From: Arachis hypogaea
Lineage: Eukaryota > Streptophyta > Magnoliopsida > Fabales > Fabaceae
Assembly (NCBI RefSeq): GCF_003086295.3
Contig: NC_092039.1
Location: forward strand, 94,201,061-94,265,060
Reading direction: 5' to 3'
DNA: 64,000 bases
This document shows positions 19,779-28,183 of the stretch, piece by piece. Numbering within the stretch: the first letter of the stretch is position 1; each line of letters begins with the position of its first letter. Made by a program: the position numbers and the translations under genes. A model generated the notes under the pieces. That model was not told where the DNA came from, made no database searches, and was given only the letters and a program-made list of their open reading frames with translations.

Positions 19779-21090
19779 AAATATAGTCTAAGTTATCATC
19801 AGATTCTTCTAATGGTTCCATGAAACAAGACTTAGCAATTTCTATTTGTTTAGTAAAATCCTTTTTATCCTTCTTTTTAGGGCATTCATTTGCGTAGTGT
19901 CCTTCTTCTTGGCAATACCAACATTTACAATTTTCTTTTTTATTCGGGCAATAGTTATTCCTTTGTCTTTTGTTTTTATTGTTATTTTCTTTTCTAAAAT
20001 ATCTCTTTTTTCTCCAGTTTGGATAGTATTTTCTTCTTCTAAATTGATATTTTCTTTTTCTTTGAAGATTTTTATTAAGACCATATTTTTGAGGTATCTC
20101 CTCATTATCCTGACAGCAAATTCTGATTATGTTTGCAAATCTTTTTTGAGTTGCTTCTTGCATACAACGTTCTTTTATTTCCTCTCTTATAGCAGAGGTT
20201 GCTCCACCAAAATTATTTTCAATTGTTCCTCTATTTATTTCTCTTATAAATCTTCCCATTATAAATTCATTAGCAGGATATGGAAGTTTTGTTATGTACA
20301 TACTAAGATAATGATTTTTATCTTCTTCTTTTAATTTGTAATAATGTATTCTATATTCACATATATAGGACTCCACATTACATAAATCATATATCTGAAT
20401 ATTAGCTAAATGGTTTTTTGCTTCTTGATATTCTTTATTATAGACTTCTTGTCTATGATCTATAATATTTTTTCCAAAAAATTCTTTATATAGAATCATC
20501 ATTATATATAATATCTTATCATAAGCTGTTATTTTTGTTTCTAATTCTTCTATTATTTAGTTTTCTATTGATGTCATATAATCTCTTATAGTTCCTTTAG
20601 TATGAAATCCTATGTAATTCCAAATGTCCCTTCCAGACAAGTCACCAAGTTTTGGATTAGTAAAGGCTTCTAATAAGAAGGAATTCAACCAGTTTTCGAA
20701 AATTTCTTTTTCGTTCTTTTTGCAGTCTAAATCGAGCATTCTTTCTCCTTCCATTTCCTGGATTTTAGGAACGTATTTTGATGGTATTTTTGCATATTTT
20801 GAATCTTTATTTATAAACCCTTTTTTAAAAGCATAATTATCAAAACTTGTTTCCCATTTAAATTGAGATTGATTATCCTTAGATGTTCCAGCTTCATTCT
20901 TTACTTGTATTGGAATAGCTGGTTCTTCGTCACTTGAATAATCTAGAATATGTTCTTCATTTTCTATATTTTCAGAATTTACTAATTCTTCCTCTATTTG
21001 AAAACCATGTTCCATAATATTATTTTCTTGAGCCATTTTTAATTGTTTAAAAAGCATTGTAACTTCTTCTAATTTTTCTTCAATATTCAT
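19741..21090 (-). pseudogene. pararetroviral coat protein ORF, interrupted by one stop
   Basis: Two open segments (21090-20557 and 20502-19741) lie in the same frame and are separated by a single TAA at 20559-20557 and a short readable stretch. The total, about 450 codons, is normal for a caulimovirid coat protein. Features seen are an acidic N-terminus (EEEL..., DYSSDEEPAIPIQ), a central gag-like domain, a strongly basic tract (residues about 345-375), a CX2CX4HX4C zinc knuckle (CWYCQEEGHYANEC) and an acidic C-terminus. The family packages genomic DNA and binds the pregenomic leader via the knuckle. The stop would truncate the product before the basic tract and knuckle. The start overlaps the preceding stop by four bases. 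Confidence 0.82.
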
Positions 21091-21506
21091 AATTTTAGTG
21101 GTGGTTTTACTTTTAAATCTGTTATGTTAATTATGTTTTGAAATTTCTCTTCCTTGGGATTCTCTTTTTCCTTATTTCTTTGAAATTTTATGGATGTTAA
21201 TATTTCTTCAAGCATATCTACTATAGAATTTAATTGTGGGTTAAAAGTATGATATAGATGTGGGGAATCATTTCCATGGTAACATTTTTTAGAAATTCCG
21301 TGTGAAAAATAAGTTTTTTCAGGTTTTTGAAGTCCTTCAATAAAACTTATAGTAAAATAAAGATTTTGAGAAAAATTATTTTGTATTATTTTTAAGAATT
21401 CGGTGTCATTACAGTTGACATTAGTTAAAATCATTAATTTTTGATCTATTAATTTTGATAACTTAATTATTTCTTCTCTTAAATTTTCTAATTTACTTTT
21501 TTTCAT
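21087..21506 (-). CDS. pararetroviral small ORF upstream of coat protein
   Basis: The 139-codon ORF with ATG start is the first viral frame at this end, and its stop overlaps the coat-protein ATG by four bases. The N-terminal 25 residues form a Lys/Glu/Leu helix (LENLREEIIKLSKLIDQKL). The middle contains aromatic and His-rich stretches, and the C-terminus is basic with Pro (KVKPPLKL). Position immediately before the coat protein is that of the virion-associated protein in related genera, which also pairs a coiled coil with a basic Pro-containing tail. That assignment is by position and character only. The ORF appears complete, but the viral sequence stops soon upstream. Confidence 0.55.
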   Translation of the reverse strand: MKKSKLENLREEIIKLSKLIDQKLMILTNVNCNDTEFLKIIQNNFSQNLYFTISFIEGLQKPEKTYFSHGISKKCYHGNDSPHLYHTFNPQLNSIVDMLEEILTSIKFQRNKEKENPKEEKFQNIINITDLKVKPPLKL

Positions 21507-21528
21507 TAGATGACGCTTTTCTTCGTGA

Positions 21529-21561
21529 AAGGTTACACTTTTAAGTTAAAAGTGTAACCTT
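21529..21561. repeat. 33 bp perfect palindrome at the viral right edge
   Basis: AAGGTTACACTTTTAA is followed by one G and then its exact complement TTAAAAGTGTAACCTT. It sits between the last viral ORF and plant DNA. Motifs of the form CTATGGTG-CTA-AAGGTTAC occur here (minus strand) and in inverted orientation near 14257-14284 beyond the other viral edge. Confidence 0.9.
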
Positions 21562-23425
21562 AGCCACCACTAATTACCATAGACATAGCCACCAGAGACT
21601 TGGCTTATATAAAATATATGGTGTGGGGATTAATAAAGGATCTAGGTATGCAGTAGCTGGCAATTTGCATGTATGCAATAATGGCCCAACCCCAAACGAA
21701 CTGAACCATTTCATGAAACGTGTTTACACGCTGATCCAGCTGCGTGTGGATGACTGTATGTACGTCCCTGCTTCCATCTTTATGAAAAATTCCTCACAGC
21801 ACAAATGCATGCATATGCTTTGTCTGTTTGCAAATATATAAAACAACTAGTATTTTTCTCCGTAATAACATTACGAGAATATAAATATCTTAAAATTATA
21901 TTAGTCTTGATATTATAAATTATGACACAAAAAATTTTATAATATTAAATTATTTTTTCAGAAAAATTATAAGAGACAAAAATTTTTATCAACTAAAAAG
22001 ACCAGAATCTCTATAAATAAAAATAAATAAATAAAATCGTTTAGCTATTATTTTTATACGAAAGAGTTTAATTTTTTACTAATAGTTAATTTTAACATTC
22101 GTTATCTAAAATTTGAAAGAATTTAACGTGTATACTTTTATATTTGATTAGGTATTAAGTCTGTTGCTCAAATAGAGATAATTAATTTTTATGCTTCCTA
22201 TTTAAAAATAATAATTTTTCTCTCTATATATAAAACTATAAGTATATATTAGCATAAAAAATTTATATTAATAATTATAAAATTAACTCAAATTTATTTT
22301 CTTTTTAAAACAATTGAACTTTTGGTTCTAACTTTTAATCACAATATTAGTATTTTTTAAATTATATGTAATAAATATTTAAAGAAAAAGAAGTAAAAAT
22401 ATAGATTAAAAAGATAAATAATAAAAATCTAAAACTAAATAAAAAATATGTATATAATAATATTTTTATTTAAATTATATTATATTTGTTAAGTTTATTT
22501 TTTTAGAACAGTAAGGTAGAAAAAAAATAGAGAATGAGAAAAATAGAAAGATAATAAAGATAAAGAAGAAGAATGAGAGAAGAAGTTTGTTAATTTATAT
22601 TTTAATTATAATAAAAAAGTATTTGGTGATGATACATTTTGATTTGTAGATTACTAATATAAAATATAAATCATAAATTATATAGAGTGAAAAAGATAAA
22701 GAGAAATTGATAGGTAAAAAGTGATAGGTGTTGAAACGAAGAGAAGGAATTAAAGAATTAAGTCAGGAGGTGACCGAGGAGAGAAACTGGATGGAAAATT
22801 ATTAGAAGTGAATTTGCAAGTTCAGGAAAAAAAAAGCGAGAAACATTGTAATTCAATTGTAATCAGGAGATGTCATTTGATATAGTTTTTTTGGTTGTAA
22901 AATTAGATATAAATAATAGATTAAACTATAACTTTTTCTGTGTATATCTATGTATATCACACTCTGTGTATGTTAGAGTCATTTTAATATGTCTATATTA
23001 CAGTCAAGGTAATGGTTATAATATTTTAAAAAATTACAAAAATTAAAATAATATTTTTTATTATTTAGCAATATTATTAAAAAATATTATTAAAATATAA
23101 AAAAATATAATTTTAATAATATTTTATAATTATTTTAGTTACGATAAATATAAACATACTAAAATTCACTATAAAATTATGGAGTGAATTGTCTTGCTTT
23201 TATAAAATTCTATTCTTCTAAAATATTACTAATAAACTAATTGTCATAGAATCACGTCTTTCTGACGTATTCTTTCACGTAATAATTTTTATTTGAATTT
23301 GTGTTAATTTTTATAGGCTTTTTTTCTTTTTAATTTATGCTAAAGGATCGAATTTTAGACTTTTAAATTATAAAATTTTTAATATTATATTATAAATTTA
23401 TTTTTTAAAAAAAATTAATATAAAA
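21562..23425. other. AT-rich non-coding DNA
   Basis: No supported gene. A 72-codon plus-strand frame at 21623-21841 (with a TATATAAAATATA box just upstream at about 21604) matches nothing I recognise and has no supporting context. The rest is A/T-rich with many stops. Confidence 0.6.
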
Positions 23426-23632
23426 TATTAGAAACAAAAGACTGAGAGAGTAATATGAAAAGTGTATTATTGAGTTGTGACCAAAGGTACAATATACAAG
23501 GGGTATTTATAAGTGTTAAATGAATCAAAGTAATAAAGACATAGAATCATACAATTAATGTACAGATATACTATATAAATATAGACGATACTAATTGATC
23601 TAAATTGATTCTAATGATTCTCTAATCTAATA
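23426..23632 (-). repeat. 3' LTR of the 4.3 kb copia element
   Basis: About 207 bp from TATTAGAAACAAAAGACTG to AATCTAATA, matching 27523-27732 with scattered substitutions and a 3 bp deletion (GATGATTC to GATTC). Confidence 0.9.
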
Positions 23633-23645
23633 GCCCCCCTCAAAC

Positions 23646-24347
23646 TCAAGTGGGAGTTAAAGAGACCAACTTGAGTTTGGATAACAAAGTCCGAAAACGA
23701 GTCAGGTGATGAGCTTTCGTGAAGATATCAGCAGTCTGATCCAGTGTTCCAACAACAATGAGACGAACAGCATCAATAAGAATACGTTGTCGAACAAAAT
23801 GATAATCAATCTCAATGTGCTTGGTGCGTTCATGAAACACATCATTATGGGCAATCTGAATAGCACTACGGTTATCACAAAAAACATCAGTAGGGGACGA
23901 CTGAGGAGCACCCAAATCTTCGAGAAGCCAACGAACCGAGATAACTTCAGCAGTGGTGTCAGCGAGGGCACGGTACTCAACTTCTGTGCTTGAGCGAGCA
24001 GTGAACGTTTGCTTCTTCGCATGCCAAGAAATGAGAGCGTCGCCAAGAAACAAACAGTAACCAGTAGTAGCACGACGATCAGTGGGATCACCAGCCCAAT
24101 CAGCATCGGAGTAAGCCTGAAGTGACAAAGAGGAATGGGCAGAAAAATAAAGGCCATGAAATAGAGTGCCTTTGATGTAGCGAAGAATGCGAAGAACTGC
24201 CGCATAGTGAGTAGTACGAGGAGCTGACAAGAATTGGCTAAGTACATGAACCGGATATGCAATGTCTGGTCGGGTGACAGTCAAGTAGACAAGACCGCTA
24301 ACTAACTGTCGATAGAGAGTTGGATTATCCAAAACAGTGCCATCCAT
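23646..24347 (-). CDS. copia RNase H and RT C-terminal segment
   Basis: The 233-codon frame begins with the end of the RT thumb region (YRQLVSGLVYLTVTRPDIAY, VLRILRYIKGT) and continues into copia RNase H. The latter shows YSDADWAGDPTDRRATTGY, LISWHAKKQ, SSTEVEYRALA, VFCDNRSAIQIA and HERTKHIEIDYHFVR, ending with LDQTADIFTK, the usual copia terminus. The catalytic Asp and Glu pattern is retained. It is separated from the upstream RT frame by one in-frame stop at about 24356. It would act as part of a polyprotein, not alone. It lies directly before the polypurine tract and 3' LTR. Confidence 0.85.
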   Translation of the reverse strand: MDGTVLDNPTLYRQLVSGLVYLTVTRPDIAYPVHVLSQFLSAPRTTHYAAVLRILRYIKGTLFHGLYFSAHSSLSLQAYSDADWAGDPTDRRATTGYCLFLGDALISWHAKKQTFTARSSTEVEYRALADTTAEVISVRWLLEDLGAPQSSPTDVFCDNRSAIQIAHNDVFHERTKHIEIDYHFVRQRILIDAVRLIVVGTLDQTADIFTKAHHLTRFRTLLSKLKLVSLTPT

Positions 24348-25160
24348 AGGGGTAAATCAAACATTAGGCTCAAGAGGAGTAGACTCAGTGCGACTATCTG
24401 TAATCCCAACGCAAGCAAGAAGATCTAAAGCATACTTAGCCTGAGAGAGATAGATGCAATCATCGGTGGAGATGACCTCGAGACCAAGAAAATAGCTGAG
24501 AGAACCAAGATCTTTCATCTCAAAGATACGGTGAAGTGAGGCCTTGAGATCAGAGATACCATCAACATCATCCCCAGTAATGATCATGTCATCAACATAC
24601 AAAAGTAGAAGAACAACTCCATGTTCGCTTTTACGAATGAAGAGGGCATTCTCATGAGGGCTAGAAGTAAAACCAAGACTGCAAATGGTAGTGCTAAACT
24701 TGTCAAACCATTCACGAAGAGCTTTCTTAACTCAATAAAGTGCCTTGCGAAGGAGACAACCCTTATTAGAAGGACAAGGATATCCCGGAGGTGGTTTCAT
24801 ATAGACTCTCTTTTTCAAATCCACATTAAGAAATGCATTCTTCATATCCATCTGACTGAGAGACCATTTTTTAACCGCGACAATGGCAAGAAGAGCTCTA
24901 ACAGACGTAAGACGAGCGACAGGGGCAAAAGTCTCTTCATAATCAATACCATATTCTTGCGTACAACCTTGAGCAACCAAGCGGGCTTTATAACGGTCAA
25001 TAGAGCCATCAGAGCGAGTCTTAATCTTGTATACCCATCTACTGTCTATAACTTCCTGATCAGAAAGAGGATCAACCAGATCCCAAGTGTGTGCTTTTTC
25101 AAGTGCCTATATTTCTTCTTGCATTGCTTGTTGCCATTTTGGGTTTGAGGAGGCTTCTTT
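24348..25160 (-). pseudogene. copia reverse transcriptase, interrupted
   Basis: The region reads through typical copia RT blocks. There is an AxGCTQEYGIDYEETFAPVAR-like start near 24975, QMDMKNAFLNVDLKKRVYMKPPPGY, the RT catalytic box YVDDM near 24595, and MKDLGSLSYFLGLEV. The element has a stop after RKALY (near 24735) and another near the junction with the RNase H frame. Upstream sequence to about 25160 encodes the EALQDPKW-type entry region in decayed form. The DD of YVDD is intact. Function is lost through the stops. Confidence 0.8.
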
Positions 25161-26388
25161 GAATGTCTTAGGTTCATGTTGATGAAGAATAGTAGAAAAG
25201 CAGTGATAATCAAGAAGATGAGGAGGTGGATTCCTTACCCTAGAAGAACGAACGGGAGGAGGAGGCATGACGGTAGGAGCAGGATCATCGTCCGGTCTGG
25301 AATCATTGGGAGATGGAGAAGGCGGAAGAATAGGAGGCTGTGGAGGATCACTCGAGATAGAATTTGTACAATCATCACTAGGAAAAAATCAACATTGGGG
25401 TTAGTAAACAAAGGTGACTAAGTAGTAGGAATAGACTCAAAAGATGAGAATCGAGAAAACATGTGGTGCTCCCAAAAGACAACATGACGAGATATATGAA
25501 TACGTTTAGAGAGAGGACCCCAACAACGATAACCCTTGTGTTCAGTGTCATAACCAAGAAAACAACACATACGAGCCCGAGGTTCAAGTTTACTATGTTC
25601 ATGAGGCTGAAGAAGAACAAAACATACACAACCGAAAACTCGAAGAGAACTATAATCTGGGGAGGTATGATAAAGACGCTCAAAGGGAGTAACATTACCA
25701 AGAACAGAAGAAGGGAGTCTATTGATAACATGAACAGCAGTAAGAACAGCTTCACCCCAAGTACGCTCAGGACACGAAGAAGAAATGAGCATTGCACGGA
25801 CGGAGTCAAGAATGTGACGGTGTTTGCGTTCAGCTTTACCATTTTATTGAGATGTACCAGGACAAGAAAACTCAGACAAAGTACACTGTTCTGCAAGAAA
25901 GACTAAGAGTTTGGAATCACGGTATTCCATAGCATTATCACGTCGGAAAACCTTAATAACCTTTGAAAATTGGGTTTTAATCATAGTAGCAAAGTTAATA
26001 TAGATCTGAGGTAACTCATGGCGATTAGTCATCAAATAAACCCAAGTAAAACGAGAATAATCATCAATAAAATGACAAAGTATCGAGCTCCGCCCATCGA
26101 GGCAGTGGAAGCGGGGCCCCAAACATCAGAGTGAATGAGATCAAAAGGAGAGCAAGCAAGAGATGAATTATTGTGAAAAGATAAAGCAGGTTGTTTGGCA
26201 GTTTGGCAAGAAATGCAATCAAAAGATTCATTTGGAACCTGACCTAAAACACCCTGAGACACAAGAGGACACAGTTTTCCTAAGGAGGTGTGGGCAAGAC
26301 GCTGATGCCATAAGTGGAGGGTAGAGGGAGAAGAAGCAGCACAGAGATTTGGTACAGGAGGAATATGAAGATTCTCGAGTTCAAACAA
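25161..26388 (-). pseudogene. copia integrase, interrupted by stop and frameshifts
   Basis: The N-terminal HHCC zinc region is present (LWHQRLAHTSLGKL ... FDCISCQTAK). It is followed by the core start FDLIHSDVWGPA with the first catalytic Asp, a second block around FRRDNAMEY, and the region SCPGTSQ, then a TAA, then NGKAERKHRH containing the catalytic Glu. Frames change near 26040-26120. The C-terminal part (25792-25418) keeps WGEAVLTAVHVINRLPS and GCVCFVLLQPHEHSKLEPRA. The order and motifs are standard for copia. The stop and frame changes mean no functional enzyme. The linker 25161-25417 is Pro/Ser-type and non-conserved. Confidence 0.8.
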
Positions 26389-26436
26389 CCTTCCGACCTT
26401 ACATCCAGTCCCGATGATTTGTCCAGTCCAAGGATC

Positions 26437-27357
26437 CTATACACGACAACCAGAAACAGAAAAAGTGACTTCAAAACCCAGATCAACAAGTTGACCAATA
26501 GAAACAAGATTGAACTTTAATTTGGGAACATAATAAGTATCAGGAAGATTAAGAGTTGACTGGGATATAGAACCCTTGTGTGTTGCGTGCAAGAGGGAGC
26601 CATTTACAGTATTGACGGAAGGTCCATTTGTAGTGGTAAACATGGACGCGAAAATATTATGCAACGGAGACATGTGATTAAAGCAACCCGAGTCAAAGTA
26701 CCATTTAGAATTACCTGGAGGGGTGGAAAAAGCAGCAGGGGTATTACCAGAAACAGAGAGAAGACGCTGAAGAAGAGATGCAATATCAGATAGAGAGACA
26801 GTAGACAAGTTGAGTGGACTAGGACGTGGTGGGCGAGTAGGACAGGCTGTAATTAAATGTCCCGAGAGCTTGCAGTAACGGCAGAACAGCTGTGAACAAT
26901 GGTAGCTAATATGACCTTTCTGGTGGCATGTGCGACATTCAACAGAAGGACAGTTGGAGAAGAGGTGCCCAGAACGGTTACAGTTTCGACAGAATTTGCC
27001 CTTTCTGTCGGTGGCAACAAAAATATCTGGCTTTTCCATGATAGTAGTCACAAAGATCAAAGAGAGGAGAGAAAACGGCAATTTCGGAGCAGAAAATGAG
27101 AAATCGGAGTGTAGAATCGGAAAGAGCTCAAAAAAATCCTTAGAGAGGGTCCCACTTGACTGCCACGTCAGCGCCACGTCAGCAGAATGGTGACACGTGG
27201 CAGCCTGCGAGATGACGAAGAAGACAGGCTGGCGCTGAAGTGGAGGTCGGGTCAACCAGCGGGCCAGTCCAGGTCGGGTCGATAGCGGGCGTGCGGGTCG
27301 CTGTGGAAGCTGGCGGCGTGACACGTGGAGGCTCCAAGAGCGTGGGATCAGCAGCAA
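26437..27357 (-). CDS. copia gag remnant (three zinc knuckles) plus protease
   Basis: The frame is 306 codons, but the likely start is the internal ATG at 27039 (MEKPD). It carries three successive CCHC knuckles (CRNCNRSGHLFSNC, CRTCHQKGHISYHC, CRYCKLSGHLITAC), then a Ser/Pro linker. The copia protease follows with WYFDSGCFNHMSP, active-site Asp in DSG, through YYVPKLKFNLVSIGQLVDLG. The usual gag matrix/capsid-like domain (UBN2 type, over 200 residues) is absent. Upstream of the ATG the sequence is GC-rich leader. So either most of gag was deleted or this family has reduced gag. The frame stops before integrase. Confidence 0.75.
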   Translation of the reverse strand: MLLIPRSWSLHVSRRQLPQRPARPLSTRPGLARWLTRPPLQRQPVFFVISQAATCHHSADVALTWQSSGTLSKDFFELFPILHSDFSFSAPKLPFSLLSLIFVTTIMEKPDIFVATDRKGKFCRNCNRSGHLFSNCPSVECRTCHQKGHISYHCSQLFCRYCKLSGHLITACPTRPPRPSPLNLSTVSLSDIASLLQRLLSVSGNTPAAFSTPPGNSKWYFDSGCFNHMSPLHNIFASMFTTTNGPSVNTVNGSLLHATHKGSISQSTLNLPDTYYVPKLKFNLVSIGQLVDLGFEVTFSVSGCRV

Positions 27358-27508
27358 GATCCAACGGCTACTGAAGCATCTTGGAGGTTACGGGGGTGAC
27401 GAACCAAAGCGTCGAAAAGGGAACGAAAAAGGAGGCCAAAGAACACTGCCGGAAAGGGAAAAAAACAATGAGGCTATGAACTAATATTCATTGAAAAAAA
27501 AAGACCTA

Positions 27509-27522
27509 AGCTCTTGATACCA
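27509..27522 (-). other. copia primer-binding site (tRNA-iMet type)
   Basis: The minus strand reads TGGTATCAAGAGCT immediately next to the 5' LTR end. This is the initiator-Met site with one extra A relative to TGGTATCAGAGC. Confidence 0.8.
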
Positions 27523-27732
27523 TGTTAGAAACAAGAGACTGAGAGAGAAATCTGAAAAATGTATTATTGAGTTGTGATCAAAGGTACAATATACAAGGGG
27601 TATTTATAGGTCCTAAATGAATCAAAGTAATAAAGACATAGAATCCTATAATTAATGTACAGATATACTATATAAATATAGACGATACTAATTGATCTAA
27701 ATTGATTCTAATGATGATTCTTTAATCTAACA
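27523..27732 (-). repeat. 5' LTR of the 4.3 kb copia element
   Basis: 210 bp with TGTTAG...CTAACA ends. All but its first base is duplicated at 33021-33229 beyond the hAT element. Confidence 0.92.
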
Positions 27733-28183
27733 TAAAAAAAACTACATATAAATAATTATATCGTACTCTACCTTCAGTTATTACTTCACGTTTTGGTGGA
27801 TGCGACTACACTAACATACACATGAAATAATAATATTTTATAATCACTATGGGAGGGGTTTTTATTTAAATAAAAAATTTATTATTTATCAATTTAAATA
27901 AAGATATAGAAATATATCAATTTGTATATTTAATGTCAATTTTGTAATGAATAAATGCAAAAAACAAATTTTAAACGATATACATAGTCATAATTAATAA
28001 AAACGAGATAACTTTATTTTTCTTATTTTTACATATATTATAGTGAAAATGACAATTTTTTCACATTTTTGTTATTATTGGCATTCGGTGTGAAAATGAG
28101 AAAATAAATTTAGAGTAAATTATTATTTTTATTTATAAAAACTAAAAATGCTGATATTTTTATCCACAGAAAATAAAAATTGA
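27524..28183. repeat. 660 bp direct duplication, copy A (copia LTR plus flank)
   Basis: From GTTAGAAAC to AAAAATTGA this matches 33021-33679 almost perfectly. I see one length difference (GGGAGGGG versus GGGAGGG) and one substitution (GACAATTTT versus GACAGTTTT). It ends exactly where the hAT element begins. The part after the LTR (27733-28183) is AT-rich plant DNA with no gene. Confidence 0.92.

Larger units (their letters stand above)
14364..21541 (-). mobile_element. endogenous caulimovirid (plant pararetrovirus), near full length
   Basis: A 7.2 kb minus-strand block carries, in transcription order from the right, a small ORF, a coat protein ORF, protease-RT-RNase H, a transactivator/viroplasmin, an intergenic promoter region, a movement protein, three small ORFs and a tRNA-Met primer-binding site. 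No integrase and no LTRs are present, as expected for Caulimoviridae. Separate ORFs for movement, coat, polymerase and transactivator, with several small ORFs after the movement protein, fit soymovirus/caulimovirus-type genomes better than badna- or petuvirus-type polyproteins. The genus is inference. The copy is circularly permuted relative to the usual map. Overlapping ORFs are conserved, and only the coat protein ORF is visibly broken. Nearby A/T-rich flanks are plant DNA. Confidence 0.88.
23426..27732 (-). mobile_element. Ty1-copia retrotransposon, near full length, defective (4.3 kb)
   Basis: Two LTRs of about 207-210 bp bound a minus-strand gag/protease-integrase-RT-RNase H interior. 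The 5 bp flanks are identical: TAAAA at 23421-23425 and 27733-27737. The 5' LTR (right) has canonical TG...CA ends; the 3' LTR (left) has both ends changed to TA...TA. A primer site (27509-27522) and polypurine tract (TTGAGGGGGGC on the minus strand, near 23633-23643) are in place. Stops in integrase and RT and loss of most of gag make it non-functional. Confidence 0.9.

Noticed and set aside
19846..20334. 162-codon Phe-rich plus-strand frame
   Set aside because: Antisense shadow of the Lys/Arg-rich coat-protein region.
21623..21841. 72-codon frame with an upstream TATA-like box
   Set aside because: No recognisable domain, no neighbouring coding exons; kept only as a remark in the spacer entry.
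24621..25421. Plus-strand frames opposite the copia RT/integrase region
   Set aside because: Antisense shadows; the minus strand shows clear RT and integrase motifs.
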